A stretch of 64,000 bases of DNA from an uncultured Rhizobiaceae group bacterium (GCA_947501445.1 CANMVS010000025.1:1-64000), one strand, 5' to 3'. Shown: positions 1 through 9,700, counted from the stretch's first letter. The notes: generated from the sequence alone by a model not told the origin. Numbers and translations are program-made.

Positions 1-92
1 TGCCATCCCGATCTTACATGACAAGGCAGACGCCAATTCATAACTGGCGCCAGCCGCGCGGGACATAGGGTCTAGCAAGTCAGATCCAGTTC

Positions 93-788
93 CTATGTGC
101 GTGCGGCTTCGAACCGTGCCCAGGCATCTTCAAAGGCAGAAAAGTCAAATCCATCCGCCTTTGCCGCGTCCAGGACAATTTTTTCCGTATCGAGCAGTTT
201 GGCGATTGCGGCTTCAAGCTGTGGCAGAATATCTGCAGGAACCTTGACTGCACCATGTCGGTCCGCGTGGATCACATCACCTTCACAGACCTCAAGTCCA
301 AAAACATCTACCGGTGTTCCGATTTCCTTCACATGAACGAAGGCGTGGCTTGGTCCTATCGAGCCTGCCACGACCGGAAAATTCTGCGGCAAGTCGCCAA
401 GGTCACGCATGACGCCATTGGTCAATGCGCCCGAAAGGCCGAGGCCTTTGTGAACTGTGGTGTTGATTTCACCCCAAAAGGCACCGACGCTGTTTGGATA
501 ATCCATGTCCTCGATCACTGCCACTGACGGATCAGGGCCTTCTGACATATGTTTGTAGTAGGCCATACGTCGCTCCTTGATGACAGCGGCGGGCTCTTCG
601 GGCGGATTGATGGCTGCGATCCTGGCTGTGCGGGCGTAGCCGACAACAGGGGGATCGTCAGGTGCAGAACACAACATGGTGCCACGGGTAAAATCGCCAA
701 ATCCACGTTTGCCCTGGGCAACCTCGATTGCATTGCACACGGTTGGCGTATCGACGCTGCGTAGCAGTTTGAGTAAAGACGGGTTCAT
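93..788 (-). CDS. RraA-family protein (HMG aldolase / oxaloacetate decarboxylase type)
   Basis: 231 residues, matching the RraA fold: an N-terminal segment SVDTPTVCNAIE, a central G-x-L-x-T-NG-x-x-RD stretch (GALTNGVMRD) that holds the conserved substrate and metal-binding Arg-Asp, and a C-terminal GDVIHADRHGAVKVP block. Family members are divalent-metal aldolases or decarboxylases of 4-carboxy-4-hydroxy-2-oxoacids; others bind RNase E. The catabolic setting favours the aldolase role here. It is the last gene of the long minus-strand operon. Its ATG overlaps the stop of the hydrolase gene (ATGA), so translation is probably coupled. The true substrate cannot be read from sequence. Confidence 0.85.
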   Translation of the reverse strand: MNPSLLKLLRSVDTPTVCNAIEVAQGKRGFGDFTRGTMLCSAPDDPPVVGYARTARIAAINPPEEPAAVIKERRMAYYKHMSEGPDPSVAVIEDMDYPNSVGAFWGEINTTVHKGLGLSGALTNGVMRDLGDLPQNFPVVAGSIGPSHAFVHVKEIGTPVDVFGLEVCEGDVIHADRHGAVKVPADILPQLEAAIAKLLDTEKIVLDAAKADGFDFSAFEDAWARFEAART

Positions 789-1480
789 GGAGTCTCCAGC
801 CAGCGGGCGAGGGCCGCTGTTGTGTCAGTCGGGTTTTCAAGCGTAGGCATATGTCCGGCGTTTTCAATGATGGTCAAAGTGCTTTCACGCAGCAGGTCAT
901 GCATCAACTCGTGCCGTTCCACCGGACAAAGAAGATCGTCACGGCCGCAAAGCACAAGTGCACGGCGTGAGTATGCGCGTAGCGTTACTGTCTGGTCCGG
1001 CCGGTCTCGCAGCGACAGTGATTGGTTTTCAAACACGTCCGGGCCCAGTTTTGTGGCCATGTCCATGCACAGATCAAGAATGGTGTCACGGTTCGGACCA
1101 TCGGTCAGATAGTTGGGCTTCATCTCGTCACGCATGACGCGTCTAAGATTGCCCGCTTTGACGTCATCGATCTGGGGGGCACGGGTTGCCTGCTTTTCAG
1201 GCGCTTCTGCCAGATGGTTTGTATCGAGCAGTGCCAGTCTTTCAACGCGTTCGGGTGCCTGACGAACAATTTCCATGGCAACGATGCCACCATAGGACAG
1301 GCCGGCAAGTGCAAACAGCGGCGGCGCCTGAGACAATATTTCCGCTGCCATTGCCGCCATCGTGCGATGGGTGTTCGCAGGTACGGTCATGATCGGGTAG
1401 TGCGCCGACAACGCATCAATTTGCGGGCCAAACAGACGTGCGTCGCACATCATGCCGGGTAGGAGCAGTAACGGTATCAC
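785..1480 (-). CDS. Alpha/beta hydrolase
   Basis: 231 residues from a GTG codon at 1480 that overlaps the preceding stop as GTGA. Longer reading frames to 1585 exist, but the extra residues are a shadow of the MetE-like gene. Features are an early LLLPGMMCDARLF oxyanion-hole region, the nucleophile elbow GLSYGG (Ser within G-x-S-x-G), a late acid in LCGRDDLLCP and the catalytic His in IENAGHMPTLE. This is a complete small alpha/beta hydrolase. It may cleave an ester, lactone or C-C bond in the pathway of this operon; the substrate is unknown. Confidence 0.85.
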   Translation of the reverse strand: MIPLLLLPGMMCDARLFGPQIDALSAHYPIMTVPANTHRTMAAMAAEILSQAPPLFALAGLSYGGIVAMEIVRQAPERVERLALLDTNHLAEAPEKQATRAPQIDDVKAGNLRRVMRDEMKPNYLTDGPNRDTILDLCMDMATKLGPDVFENQSLSLRDRPDQTVTLRAYSRRALVLCGRDDLLCPVERHELMHDLLRESTLTIIENAGHMPTLENPTDTTAALARWLETP

Positions 1481-2604
1481 CTGCGCACTCCGGCAAGATT
1501 GGCACCCTGCGCCAGGGCGGCAAGTTTCGCGTAGGCAATGTCCGGATCGACGGCACCATATCCGGCGAATGTGCCAAATCCACAATCGCTGCCAGCAATC
1601 ACGCGGTCTTCGCCAACGATATCTGTAAACCGACGGACACGCTCAGCGACGAGTTCCGGATGCTCGACAAAATTGGTCGTCGTGTCCACAACGCCGGGGA
1701 CAAGGATCTTGTCATCGGGAATTTCGGCTTTGCGATCGCGAAACACTGCCCACTCGTGGGCGTGGCGCGGATTGGACGTCTCGAACAGCACATAGCGCGA
1801 TTTGCTGGACATCAGAGTTGAAAACACTTTGTCCATCGGGATGTCGCAGCAGTGCGGCCCCTCGTAGTTGCCCCAGCATATGTGCACACGCACCTTGTCC
1901 TGTGGGACGTTTTGCAGCGCATGGTTAAGCGCCTCAACATGGCTTTGGGCGATTTTCACGAATTCATCGTCAGTTAGATCTGCGAAAAGCATATGCCGTG
2001 ACAGAGCCAGATCGGGGCAGTCGAGCTGCAGGTCGAGCCCGGCTGCAACGATGGTTTCATATTCGTCTTTCATCGCGTCGGCCAGTGCTGCCAGATAGGC
2101 ATCACGGGTCGGGTAGAAATCATTTTGCAAAAAGAGGGAAATCACCCCAGGCGAGGCTGCATTCATGAATCCCCGCTCAACTCCATTTTGTGCCATAGCG
2201 GCCTTGAGGTTGTTGATATCCTTGCGCAGTTCTTCGTGACCTTTTGAGCGCACTTCACCCGTGCACATGGGGCGGGCATATTGCGGTGTGCCACCATCGT
2301 CAGCCAGCCGTTGCAAAAACCCCGGAAACATCTTCAGGTCGGCCGGTGCATTACGCGGGCTGTCACCTGAAAATCCGGTGTATCGATCCTTTACATAGGT
2401 CGCGTAGGAGATTTTCGATGTCTCCCCGTCACTGACGATATTGATGCCTGCTTCAACCTGTTTTTTTACTGTATGCGAAACGGCGTTGGTCATGCAGGCG
2501 TCGAATGCTGACGGGTCATAGGTTTCTTCACGTTCGCGCGCGAAGATAAAATCAACAACGTCCTGTGTACGCGGCAACGAGCCGACATGGGTGGTCAAAA
2601 CCAT
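1477..2604 (-). CDS. Cobalamin-independent methionine-synthase-like (MetE C-terminal domain) protein
   Basis: 375 residues corresponding to the C-terminal catalytic barrel of MetE only; the N-terminal half of canonical MetE is absent. The start has THVGSLPR as in the family. Likely zinc ligands are His and Cys in VHICWGNYEGPHCC and a distal Cys in IAGSDCGFGTF. Such core-MetE proteins transfer methyl groups between unusual donors and thiols, and many sit in catabolic operons. A GGGAGG ribosome-binding site precedes the ATG. Its stop overlaps the GTG of the hydrolase gene. The context suggests it removes a methyl group from a pathway compound rather than making methionine for growth; this is inference. 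Confidence 0.8.
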   Translation of the reverse strand: MVLTTHVGSLPRTQDVVDFIFAREREETYDPSAFDACMTNAVSHTVKKQVEAGINIVSDGETSKISYATYVKDRYTGFSGDSPRNAPADLKMFPGFLQRLADDGGTPQYARPMCTGEVRSKGHEELRKDINNLKAAMAQNGVERGFMNAASPGVISLFLQNDFYPTRDAYLAALADAMKDEYETIVAAGLDLQLDCPDLALSRHMLFADLTDDEFVKIAQSHVEALNHALQNVPQDKVRVHICWGNYEGPHCCDIPMDKVFSTLMSSKSRYVLFETSNPRHAHEWAVFRDRKAEIPDDKILVPGVVDTTTNFVEHPELVAERVRRFTDIVGEDRVIAGSDCGFGTFAGYGAVDPDIAYAKLAALAQGANLAGVRR

Positions 2605-2665
2605 GCGTTCCTCCCTTGTTCAAATGTGCACCATGTGCCGATGGTGTGTCTGTTCGTCTATCAGT

Positions 2666-3631
2666 TCACTCAGTCCAGGTTGCCCCGGCCGGGTCATCCG
2701 TTTCTGTTACGCGGTAGAGAGCAGCTTCGCCGGTCATCGATGGGGTGATGGCGTGGCGTTCACCGGGTTTGATCAGGCAGGTGTCTCCCGGGTTAAGCGT
2801 GCACTCTCCGTTCTCCCAGCGCAGCTTCCAGTGACCACGCACCGGCATCAGAACTTCATGTTTGCCCGTCTCGTACATCTCATCATCCAGTGAGCCACGG
2901 GTCAGGAAGTCGATTTCAAAACCGGGTCTGTCCTTTATCAGCGCGTCCTCACCGATGACTTTGGCGGGCCTGTCTGCTGCCAGTGCCATCAGGTCCCAGT
3001 AGCGCGCGACATAGTCGCGGATAACACCGTCAACGTGGACTTCGGGGTAGTTCTTCAATTGCTCATCCGTCAGTACAGGCATCGCTTTGACCCCATCAGG
3101 CAGGCTTGCGCCCTTTTTGGTGTCATAGAGCCGCCCGGTTTCAGCCAATACAAGACCGTGTTCGCTTGCATCTTCGATTACCTGTGGTGCCCAGGTGACG
3201 CCCCCGCCTGCGTCATCGCCACCCAGCACCGCCATGATCATTCCATAGTCTGTTCCGACGTTTTCGAAACCACGGAATATGCCGGTTGGAATATTGAAGA
3301 TGTCGCCTTCTTCGGCAATGAAAGAACCGGCTGTGCCCCAACGGCCCCAGAAGAACCGCCAACGCCCTTTCAGCACAAAAAATACCTCCGCCGTTGTGTG
3401 GCTGTGCAGCGAGTTGCGGCAATGGGGCGGTTGTCCCGCCGCGCCTATGTTGAACCCGATCGTGTCGGTGATGTGCACGTGCTGATCCGGGCTTTCGGAA
3501 ACACCACCGCCAATGATTGTAAAATTTTCCTTTTGATCACTGCCCGGCGTATGGGCGTCTATAAACGCTGTCTTGCACGGTTTCAGATCGCCATATCGGA
3601 CAATGCGGGATTCCATTTCCTGCGGTGTCAT
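2666..3631 (-). CDS. Bicupin protein
   Basis: 321 residues with two cupin barrels. The first (about 70-150) has LHSHTTAEVFFVLKGRW followed by GDIFNIPTGIFRGFEN, giving the His-x-His, Glu and related metal positions. The second (about 240-310) has HEVLMPVRGHWKLRW and PGDTCLIKPGERHAI. Such bicupins include gentisate-dioxygenase-like enzymes, isomerases and lyases. The first barrel looks metal-competent. The second keeps only part of the motif (a late His in GERHAI). A good AGAAGG site precedes the ATG. It lies between a SnoaL-like gene and the MetE-like gene in one operon. Substrate unknown. Confidence 0.8.
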   Translation of the reverse strand: MTPQEMESRIVRYGDLKPCKTAFIDAHTPGSDQKENFTIIGGGVSESPDQHVHITDTIGFNIGAAGQPPHCRNSLHSHTTAEVFFVLKGRWRFFWGRWGTAGSFIAEEGDIFNIPTGIFRGFENVGTDYGMIMAVLGGDDAGGGVTWAPQVIEDASEHGLVLAETGRLYDTKKGASLPDGVKAMPVLTDEQLKNYPEVHVDGVIRDYVARYWDLMALAADRPAKVIGEDALIKDRPGFEIDFLTRGSLDDEMYETGKHEVLMPVRGHWKLRWENGECTLNPGDTCLIKPGERHAITPSMTGEAALYRVTETDDPAGATWTE

Positions 3632-3695
3632 TTGCCTTCTTTCTACATGGGGTCAGGAGACCCGTTCAGGTGGTTGTGAATAATGAATTTTGTGG

Positions 3696-4664
3696 TCAAC
3701 CGGTCTGCATGAGAATCTGTTTCCAGATTGCCACTTCGTCATAGAGTGTGTGTTCACGTCGCAGGCCCCACGGGCCGAACTCGGCATGGCTCATGCCCAT
3801 CACGTAAACATCTGCGCCCGTTGGACGTCCGAACGCACCCCAACCGTCGTGTTTGCCTTGAAGCGTCCAGCGCAGGGCTGCCCGTGGTGGCATCATCGGG
3901 TCTTCGCGGCCAATCTGGTGATCGATGCTGAATTGCGCCGAGGGGAAAGACGACCGCAATCCAATCCAGAAACGGTCTACTTCAGCCCAGCTTCGCGCGC
4001 TGATGAGACCGGGATACTCGCCATGGACCGCGCGATCATATTTTTGTCTGATCACCGCGAGATCGGCATTCATTATCCTTGTCAGATAATCTGCGTATTG
4101 TGCGCCCCATGCATTGTCATTGCCGTGGCCGACGTAAGGTCCCTCGACATAGGTCGCAGGCGTCAGCGGTGGCTGGCAATTTGCCAGCCCACCCTCATCA
4201 TCGATATTTCTGTGCGCGGCTTCGCGTGCACTCAGTCCGAGCTGTTTTGCGATACCACCGTAATCGCGCACAAGCCATTCATCAGTGATCGTGTTGTTGA
4301 TGGCGTAACAATCGGCAATGGCGCGGAAGTGAAGTCTTTTGCCGGTCGCCGGGCCAAACATGCTTTCACCAAGATGGGTGCCAGTGCAGTAAAGGCGATG
4401 GGAACTCAGCATCCCTTCATCTTCGTTGCCTGACCAGATCACGTCTTCGCCCAAAAGCTCGCGATCAGGAAATTCAACCAGCGTGGCCATGGTTTTGGCA
4501 ATCACACCGGCATTGCCGCGGTAAGCGCCCATCGGCATGCGCAGATAGATATCCTTACCGTAATATTCGTGAAGCGTGGCAATGCCACGATCTTCCCAGA
4601 TCTCCCTGGTTATGCCCAGGATGTAGTCCGGGAAATCCTTGAACTTCGGGTCAAATCCCTTCAT
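3696..4664 (-). CDS. SnoaL/NTF2-like protein, paralog 1
   Basis: 322 residues from the ATG at 4664, which overlaps the LacI stop as ATGA; an in-frame ATG at 4673 is an alternative. The N-terminal half looks like an ester-cyclase/SnoaL domain: LHEYYGKDIYLRMPMG, then GKRLHFRAIADCYAINNTITDEWLVRD, then QLGLSAREA. The C-terminal half (TYVEGPYVGHGND through AEFGPWGLRRE) looks like a second, diverged domain. The IxDEWxxRDxxxxxxQLG ending is the same signature seen in the other four paralogs of this locus. No reaction can be assigned. It may be an isomerase, cyclase or dehydratase acting on the imported compound. Confidence 0.75.
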   Translation of the reverse strand: MKGFDPKFKDFPDYILGITREIWEDRGIATLHEYYGKDIYLRMPMGAYRGNAGVIAKTMATLVEFPDRELLGEDVIWSGNEDEGMLSSHRLYCTGTHLGESMFGPATGKRLHFRAIADCYAINNTITDEWLVRDYGGIAKQLGLSAREAAHRNIDDEGGLANCQPPLTPATYVEGPYVGHGNDNAWGAQYADYLTRIMNADLAVIRQKYDRAVHGEYPGLISARSWAEVDRFWIGLRSSFPSAQFSIDHQIGREDPMMPPRAALRWTLQGKHDGWGAFGRPTGADVYVMGMSHAEFGPWGLRREHTLYDEVAIWKQILMQTG

Positions 4665-5689
4665 CCGATCCATCCTTTCGGCAGACGTGCGGAGCCACGC
4701 ACGATGAGCGGTCCGTCAATGGCGACGCGCCGCGTTATGGCTTCCTGCGGATTTTCAATGTGTTCGCGCAAAGCTTTGACAGTTTCGTCGACCATCAGAT
4801 TGGCGCGCTGGCGAATGGTTGTCAGGTTATAGGCGAGCCAGGCGGCCGGAGGTACATCGTCATAGCCGACCACCGAGACATCGTCTGGAATTTTCAATCC
4901 CAGTTCAAAACGGATCACGTCCATGACGGCAATGGCCATATGATCATTGGCGACAAAGACAGCGTCGGGTCTTTGATCGTCCGGCACATCAAACATTTTT
5001 CGTGCAGCAATGCGTGTCTGTTCCGTTTGAAAGTCGCCAACCTGTCTTGCCGCAAGCGCGCAATCGGCTTCTTTTAATGCACTGATGAAACCAGCCTCAC
5101 GGTCGCGTTGGGTGGAAGCACCTTCCCATCCGGCGATGTAGCCGATCTTTTGATGTCTGCCGGCCAGCAAAAACTCCGCAACCTTACGCCCGCCTGCATA
5201 ATTGTCAGACGTGACCGAGGTGATGTCGTCAATGTCCTGGGACCGGTTGAACAGAACAACAGGAACACCAGCCGCATCACAGCGCGAGGCAATTTCCGAA
5301 GACATGGCAACGGAGGCAATCACGATGCCGTCGACCTGATAGTCGAGAATCTCGTCCATGACAGAATCGATATTCTCAATGGTCTCGGCAGCCATGAAGA
5401 CCAGGACGTGATAGCCGTGTTTTTGCAGTGCCTTGGACAGTTTTTCGATCGCAACAGGATAAAACTGATTTTCCAGATAGGCGACGACCAGGCCGATAAT
5501 CCGGCTTTTGCCTGATACCATGGCCCGTGCCAGGACATTGGGGCGGTAACCCAGTTCGCTCGCTGCTGCGCGCACCTTGTCGGCTGTTTTTTTGCTGACC
5601 GAAGCACCCGGCGTAAATACCCGGCTTACAGCGGATTGACTGACACCAGCACGTTCGGCAACCAATAAAGACGTGACTTTGTCTGCCAT
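4661..5689 (-). CDS. LacI-family transcriptional regulator
   Basis: 342 residues. The N-terminal helix-turn-helix is VAERAGVSQSAVSRVF, followed by a linker LGYRPNVLARAM and a periplasmic-binding-protein-like effector domain (SRIIGLVVAYLENQFYP, DGIVIASVAM, DAVFVANDHMAIAVMD, VSVVGYDDVPPAAWL). It starts at the ATG at 5689, since an upstream TTG frame start has no better ribosome-binding site. It lies inside the operon it probably controls, after a 97-nt gap. The two CG-centred palindromes upstream of the ABC ATPase are its likely operators. The effector is probably the imported compound or a derivative. Confidence 0.92.
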   Translation of the reverse strand: MADKVTSLLVAERAGVSQSAVSRVFTPGASVSKKTADKVRAAASELGYRPNVLARAMVSGKSRIIGLVVAYLENQFYPVAIEKLSKALQKHGYHVLVFMAAETIENIDSVMDEILDYQVDGIVIASVAMSSEIASRCDAAGVPVVLFNRSQDIDDITSVTSDNYAGGRKVAEFLLAGRHQKIGYIAGWEGASTQRDREAGFISALKEADCALAARQVGDFQTEQTRIAARKMFDVPDDQRPDAVFVANDHMAIAVMDVIRFELGLKIPDDVSVVGYDDVPPAAWLAYNLTTIRQRANLMVDETVKALREHIENPQEAITRRVAIDGPLIVRGSARLPKGWIG

Positions 5690-5786
5690 CAGTCTGCCGC
5701 CCAACCTGCATCAAGCAACAACGATATGCCGATCACCGGTGTGCATTTGTCATTCAACCGAAGGAACGGTGTTCGTCGTCTTTTGT

Positions 5787-6842
5787 TCATGCGTGTATTC
5801 CCTTCAGCAATTCTGCCCGATCCAGATTGCGTGCCTTGTTGAACTCGCGCAGCCGCGCAAAAACATCGACACCCAATTGACGGTAAATGTCCAGCAGGTC
5901 GATAAGCACCCAATTTTCCCTGATAAGTCCCTCTTCAATACGCCAGAAATCAAGGCTGCGGATCGAAACAGCCTGACCATTCGGCGCAATACCAAGCCAG
6001 CCATCCCCGGTAAGGGTCTGTCGCATGGTGGGCCAGCCCGTCACCGCTGCATAGTTGCCGTCTCCAAAAAAATGCGCCGATATGCCCTCATTAGACTTAC
6101 CGCGGTCAGGCATTGCCCGCAGAAACGGAATCTGGTGCCAGTTCCGAAACCCTGCAATGCCACGCCCGGTCCCGATGCCTGCAGGCCCATACCAGTTCAT
6201 GCGCGGATGCCAGAAACGCTCCATCTCCATAACCTCGGGACCACCCTCGGCGGGATGTCTTTGCAGGTGTTCAATCATGTCAACGATGTGCTGACACGTG
6301 TCGGCGCTTGTGCGCGCCGGATGGGGAGATGTTTTCAACCCGTCCTGTGTCGCAGGTCCTGGAACATGCCATTCACGACCAAGGCTCGGCGACATTGGCC
6401 AGGCATTTGCCTGCATCATGAGCTCCGGAATGTCCCACAGCGCCTGCAATTCCACCATCTTGTCAGCTTCAAAGCGATAGAATTCGTGGAACCGCATATG
6501 CACCAGATGTCCGGTAGGGGCGATGTCGAGAAAGGGCGCTATGAATGTGCCAGTGTAGGTTCCACAACATCCAACCCAGTCATTGCCCTGATCATCTTTC
6601 CCGGCGATGACGATATGGTCCCGCCTTTCCATATCAGGCAACGCATCAAAAAGCGGCGCAAGGGCGGCTTCATAGTGCTGATCTGCGCCGTTGGTGTCGC
6701 CAAACGGGTGGCTGAGGCGGAAAAGCGTATCGGGTGTCGATAAGCGCTTTAGTTCCTTGCGTACCCGGGCCTCACTGAAGTCGTACATCGCCTGTCGAAG
6801 TGGTACAATCAGGGACTTCAGGTATGAGAAGCGGTCGATCAT
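5787..6842 (-). CDS. SnoaL/NTF2-like double-domain protein, paralog 2
   Basis: 351 residues with two consecutive SnoaL-like units. Domain 1 (about 20-165) ends in [20 protein letters not shown]. Domain 2 (about 190-345) contains [24 protein letters not shown] and [19 protein letters not shown], then [10 protein letters not shown]. The W-x-GPAGIG and E-N-W-x-x-x-D motifs are shared with the 331- and 336-residue paralogs. The ATG overlaps the dehydrogenase stop as ATGA. A 97-nt gap follows before the LacI gene. No enzyme activity has been recognised; the full double-domain architecture is unusual for this superfamily, whose usual unit is about 130-150 residues. Confidence 0.8.
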   Translation of the reverse strand: MIDRFSYLKSLIVPLRQAMYDFSEARVRKELKRLSTPDTLFRLSHPFGDTNGADQHYEAALAPLFDALPDMERRDHIVIAGKDDQGNDWVGCCGTYTGTFIAPFLDIAPTGHLVHMRFHEFYRFEADKMVELQALWDIPELMMQANAWPMSPSLGREWHVPGPATQDGLKTSPHPARTSADTCQHIVDMIEHLQRHPAEGGPEVMEMERFWHPRMNWYGPAGIGTGRGIAGFRNWHQIPFLRAMPDRGKSNEGISAHFFGDGNYAAVTGWPTMRQTLTGDGWLGIAPNGQAVSIRSLDFWRIEEGLIRENWVLIDLLDIYRQLGVDVFARLREFNKARNLDRAELLKGIHA

Positions 6843-8167
6843 TCAGCAGCATCCCTGTGAGGGGCTGCACCGCCATATGGCACATTGATGCCGCCGTACC
6901 GCCGGACGCGGACATTACACTGCTCGGCATGGCCGACAAAACCTTCGAGCATGCACAGGCGTGATCCATATTCGCCGATCATGGTCGCTGCTGCGTCGGT
7001 TGTTACCTTCTGGTAGCTATGAGTCTTGAGAAATTTGCCGACCCACAGTCCACCGGTATAGCGGCCGGCCTTTTTTGTCGGCAGTGTATGATTGGTACCA
7101 ATAACCTTGTCGCCATTGGCTACATTGGTGCGTGCGCCCAGAAAAAGGGCACCGTAGCTGGTCATATGTTCCAAAAACCAGTCATCCCGGTCGGTCATCA
7201 CCTGTACATGTTCGCTGGCAATCTCATTGGCAACACTGAGCATCTCGTCATAGGTGTCGCACAGAATTACCTCACCATAATCCGCCCAACTGACACGCGC
7301 AGTTTCGGCTGTGGGCAGAATATTCAGCAGGCGGTCGATTTCGCTGAGTGTTCCTTCGGCCAGGTGACGCGAATTGGTCACCAGCACGGCCGGTGAATCA
7401 TATCCATGTTCCGCCTGACCCAGCAGATCAGTGGCGCAAAGCTCTGAATCCACGGTTGTGTCAGCGATCACCATTGTTTCTGTCGGACCGGCAAACAGAT
7501 CAATGCCGACCCGTCCGAAAAGTTGACGCTTGGCTTCTGCCACATAGGCATTGCCAGGACCAACCAGCATGTGAACCGGTTTGACGGTTTCAGTGCCGAT
7601 GGCCATTGCGCCGATTGCCTGAATGCCTCCCAGAATATAAATTTCGTGCGCTCCACCCAGATGCATGGCAGCAATGACCGCAGGGTTGGGTTTGCCCTTG
7701 AAGGGCGGCGTTGCCGCCACAATACGCGGCACACCGGCAACGGTGGCGGTGGCGACCGACATATGAGCGGAGGCCACCATCGGAAATTTGCCACCGGGCA
7801 CATAGCAGCCAACAGACTGAACCGGGATATTCTTGTGCCCGAGGATAACACCCGGAATTGGTTCCACCTCAATATCCAGCATGGAATCGCGTTGGGCCTG
7901 GGCGAAATTGCGCACCTGTTGCTGGGCAAATTTTATATCGGCCATTTCGCGGTCACTGACATTGGACATCAATGCGTCGATGTCTGACTGAGACAGTTTG
8001 AAAGATTGCGGTGAATAATTGTCGAATTTTTCGCTTAAATTGCGCACGGCCACATCGCCATGCAATTCGATTTCCTTCAAAATGCCTTCAACCGAGGAGC
8101 GGATTTTGGCATCATCCTCGGCCCGAACAGCCTCAGCTTTACCACGTTTCAGATACTCAATACCCAT
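6839..8167 (-). CDS. HisD-family NAD-dependent dehydrogenase, sulfopropanediol-dehydrogenase (HpsN)-like
   Basis: 442 residues from the ATG at 8167 with a GAGG site. The histidinol dehydrogenase fold is clear: zinc-ligand region [13 protein letters not shown], catalytic [13 protein letters not shown] and a late EGFVGHAEQ His. The opening [12 protein letters not shown] and the block [20 protein letters not shown] are, as I recall them, typical of HpsN-type paralogs rather than biosynthetic HisD. HpsN oxidises a terminal alcohol of 2,3-dihydroxypropane-1-sulfonate to the carboxylate in two NAD steps. No other his genes are present, so histidine synthesis is unlikely. It probably oxidises a primary alcohol in this operon's pathway. 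The exact substrate is inference. Confidence 0.8.
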   Translation of the reverse strand: MGIEYLKRGKAEAVRAEDDAKIRSSVEGILKEIELHGDVAVRNLSEKFDNYSPQSFKLSQSDIDALMSNVSDREMADIKFAQQQVRNFAQAQRDSMLDIEVEPIPGVILGHKNIPVQSVGCYVPGGKFPMVASAHMSVATATVAGVPRIVAATPPFKGKPNPAVIAAMHLGGAHEIYILGGIQAIGAMAIGTETVKPVHMLVGPGNAYVAEAKRQLFGRVGIDLFAGPTETMVIADTTVDSELCATDLLGQAEHGYDSPAVLVTNSRHLAEGTLSEIDRLLNILPTAETARVSWADYGEVILCDTYDEMLSVANEIASEHVQVMTDRDDWFLEHMTSYGALFLGARTNVANGDKVIGTNHTLPTKKAGRYTGGLWVGKFLKTHSYQKVTTDAAATMIGEYGSRLCMLEGFVGHAEQCNVRVRRYGGINVPYGGAAPHRDAAE

Positions 8168-8171
8168 TTCT

Positions 8172-8708
8172 TCATCCTCGATTTGCAGGGTGGGGAGGTT
8201 GCTTCTCACCGCGATCAAAGGCTTCCCAGCCTTCGCCGTTGAAAACATCTACACCCAGTTGCGCAGCAACATGGGCAAAGTCCACGGTCACCCAGTTATC
8301 AACGATCTTGCCATCAACCACTTTCCAGAAATCCATGTAGCGGATTTCGACGCGTTTTCCGGTGGCGGCAATGCCCATGAAACTGCCTGAATGGGTGGCT
8401 TCCTGTCTGCCGAAGGCGGCGGCCCATTCGCCCATGTAGAGACGTGCTTCATCAATACAGACCTTGTCAGAAAAAGCCGCCTGAAACGGGCGCTGCCAAT
8501 TGTCCTGAAATTCCTGCAATCCGTTTTTTGTGCCGCAACCTTGATTGCCCATCCAACGGAAGTTATCGGCAAAGAACGTACCGATATCGTCGATGCGGTG
8601 ATCGTTCAGCCCATCAACCATACCCTCTATCACCGCGCGTGTGGCTGCGGTTTTTGACATATCCGTATCGCGGCTCAGCATTGCCTGCTCTGGTCTTGAT
8701 CCCTTCAT
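8172..8708 (-). CDS. SnoaL/NTF2-like single-domain protein, paralog 3
   Basis: 178 residues, a single SnoaL-like unit aligned to the second domain of the longer paralogs: [15 protein letters not shown] corresponds to the W-x-GPAGIG motif, then [27 protein letters not shown] and [15 protein letters not shown]. Its ATG overlaps the stop of paralog 4 as ATGA and the HpsN-like gene starts 4 nt after its stop, so these three are tightly coupled. The presence of one-domain and two-domain versions side by side suggests duplication with fusion or loss of a domain. Enzymatic role unknown. Confidence 0.82.
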   Translation of the reverse strand: MKGSRPEQAMLSRDTDMSKTAATRAVIEGMVDGLNDHRIDDIGTFFADNFRWMGNQGCGTKNGLQEFQDNWQRPFQAAFSDKVCIDEARLYMGEWAAAFGRQEATHSGSFMGIAATGKRVEIRYMDFWKVVDGKIVDNWVTVDFAHVAAQLGVDVFNGEGWEAFDRGEKQPPHPANRG

Positions 8709-9700
8709 GCCGCTTCCTCCAGATCGGCCAGAACATCAAATCCCATTTGCAAAAGAACATGTGGGATATCGACAAATACCCAGTTTTCCACGAGCAGGTC
8801 GCCCTCTCGACGCCACCAATCACACACACGCATGAAAAGCCGTTCGCCATGGGACGGTTGACCAAGAAAAGTCTTTGCCTGAACCGCATTGAGCGATGGC
8901 CATCCACCTGAGCAGATGTAGTCACCATCACCAAAACGGGTGAAGTGCTGCGTCTGGCTGCCGGGAACGGCCCCGCCGATCCATGCGCTGAACGTGTTTT
9001 CGAAAGGCACCTGAAAACCGGAAAAATTCTCCAACCCGACAAAACTGCCAAAGGCCGCCGGTCCGTACCAGTGCATGTTTTCGTGCCAATAGGGACGCCA
9101 GGCCTGGTTTTCTGTTGCAAGTCCGCGCAGCATGCTGGTGACCATCTCAAGCGACGAGGCACTGCGCTCCGCGGCATTGTGGTGCCAGATTAATCCGTCC
9201 TGAGACGCGGGACCGGGCAAATATCCCGTGTAGCCACGGTCACGGCCCGGACTATCGGTGATTGGCCATTGACCGGCAGCGATCATCAGCTCGGGAATGT
9301 CGAGAAAAATGTAGGATTCAACGACACGTCCCGCAACCATGCGATGAAATTCACCAAAACGCAGATACGCCATGGCGTTCGTCGGTTTGATCCCAAGCCA
9401 GGGATGTTTGAAATGACCGCAATAATAGCCGGTGCACGTCACCCATTCACTATCTTCATAGTCGCCACCAAATGCTATGTAGTCGCGTCGATGGAGGTTT
9501 TCAAAAGATTCAAGCAGTGGCTGGAGAAAAAGCTCTTTGTACTGTGCCGTGCCGACCATTGCGTTAAATGGGTGCACAATGTTGATCTTGGCATTGCTGT
9601 CGAAGAAACGCTCCACAGCAGCGCCGAACCCATCAGGTTGAGGATGGTGATAGGCTTCACAATAGGCCTTCAATGCGACTTTGTTGGGTAATATTGTCAT
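8705..9700 (-). CDS. SnoaL/NTF2-like double-domain protein, paralog 4
   Basis: 331 residues with two SnoaL-like units. Domain 1 ends with MAYLRFGEFHRMVAGRVVES. Domain 2 has MHWYGPAAFGSFVGLE, SGGWPSLNAVQA, CDWWRREGDLLVENWVFVD and QMGFDVLADLEE. It matches paralogs 2 and 5 motif for motif. The ATG is preceded by GGAAAACAGG and follows the permease stop by 15 nt. It is the first SnoaL-like gene after the transporter genes, which suggests an early or central role in handling the imported compound. This role is inference from order only. Confidence 0.8.
   Translation of the reverse strand: MTILPNKVALKAYCEAYHHPQPDGFGAAVERFFDSNAKINIVHPFNAMVGTAQYKELFLQPLLESFENLHRRDYIAFGGDYEDSEWVTCTGYYCGHFKHPWLGIKPTNAMAYLRFGEFHRMVAGRVVESYIFLDIPELMIAAGQWPITDSPGRDRGYTGYLPGPASQDGLIWHHNAAERSASSLEMVTSMLRGLATENQAWRPYWHENMHWYGPAAFGSFVGLENFSGFQVPFENTFSAWIGGAVPGSQTQHFTRFGDGDYICSGGWPSLNAVQAKTFLGQPSHGERLFMRVCDWWRREGDLLVENWVFVDIPHVLLQMGFDVLADLEEAA

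Noticed and set aside
1-92. Terminator for the left-end operon
   Set aside because: A hairpin CGCCAATT/AACTGGCG exists at 31-49 but has no T tract on the operon strand and includes a mismatch; too weak to call.
3035-4433. Plus-strand open frames of 214 and 247 codons opposite the bicupin and SnoaL-like paralog 1
   Set aside because: Shadows of motif-bearing minus-strand genes in a continuous operon.
5673-6743. A 356-codon plus-strand open frame across the LacI and SnoaL-like genes
   Set aside because: Antisense to well-supported genes, no motifs, Cys/His/Arg-rich composition typical of shadow frames.
6839-8167. Histidine biosynthesis hisD
   Set aside because: No other his genes nearby, and the N-terminus and active-site flanks are of the HpsN-like paralog type.
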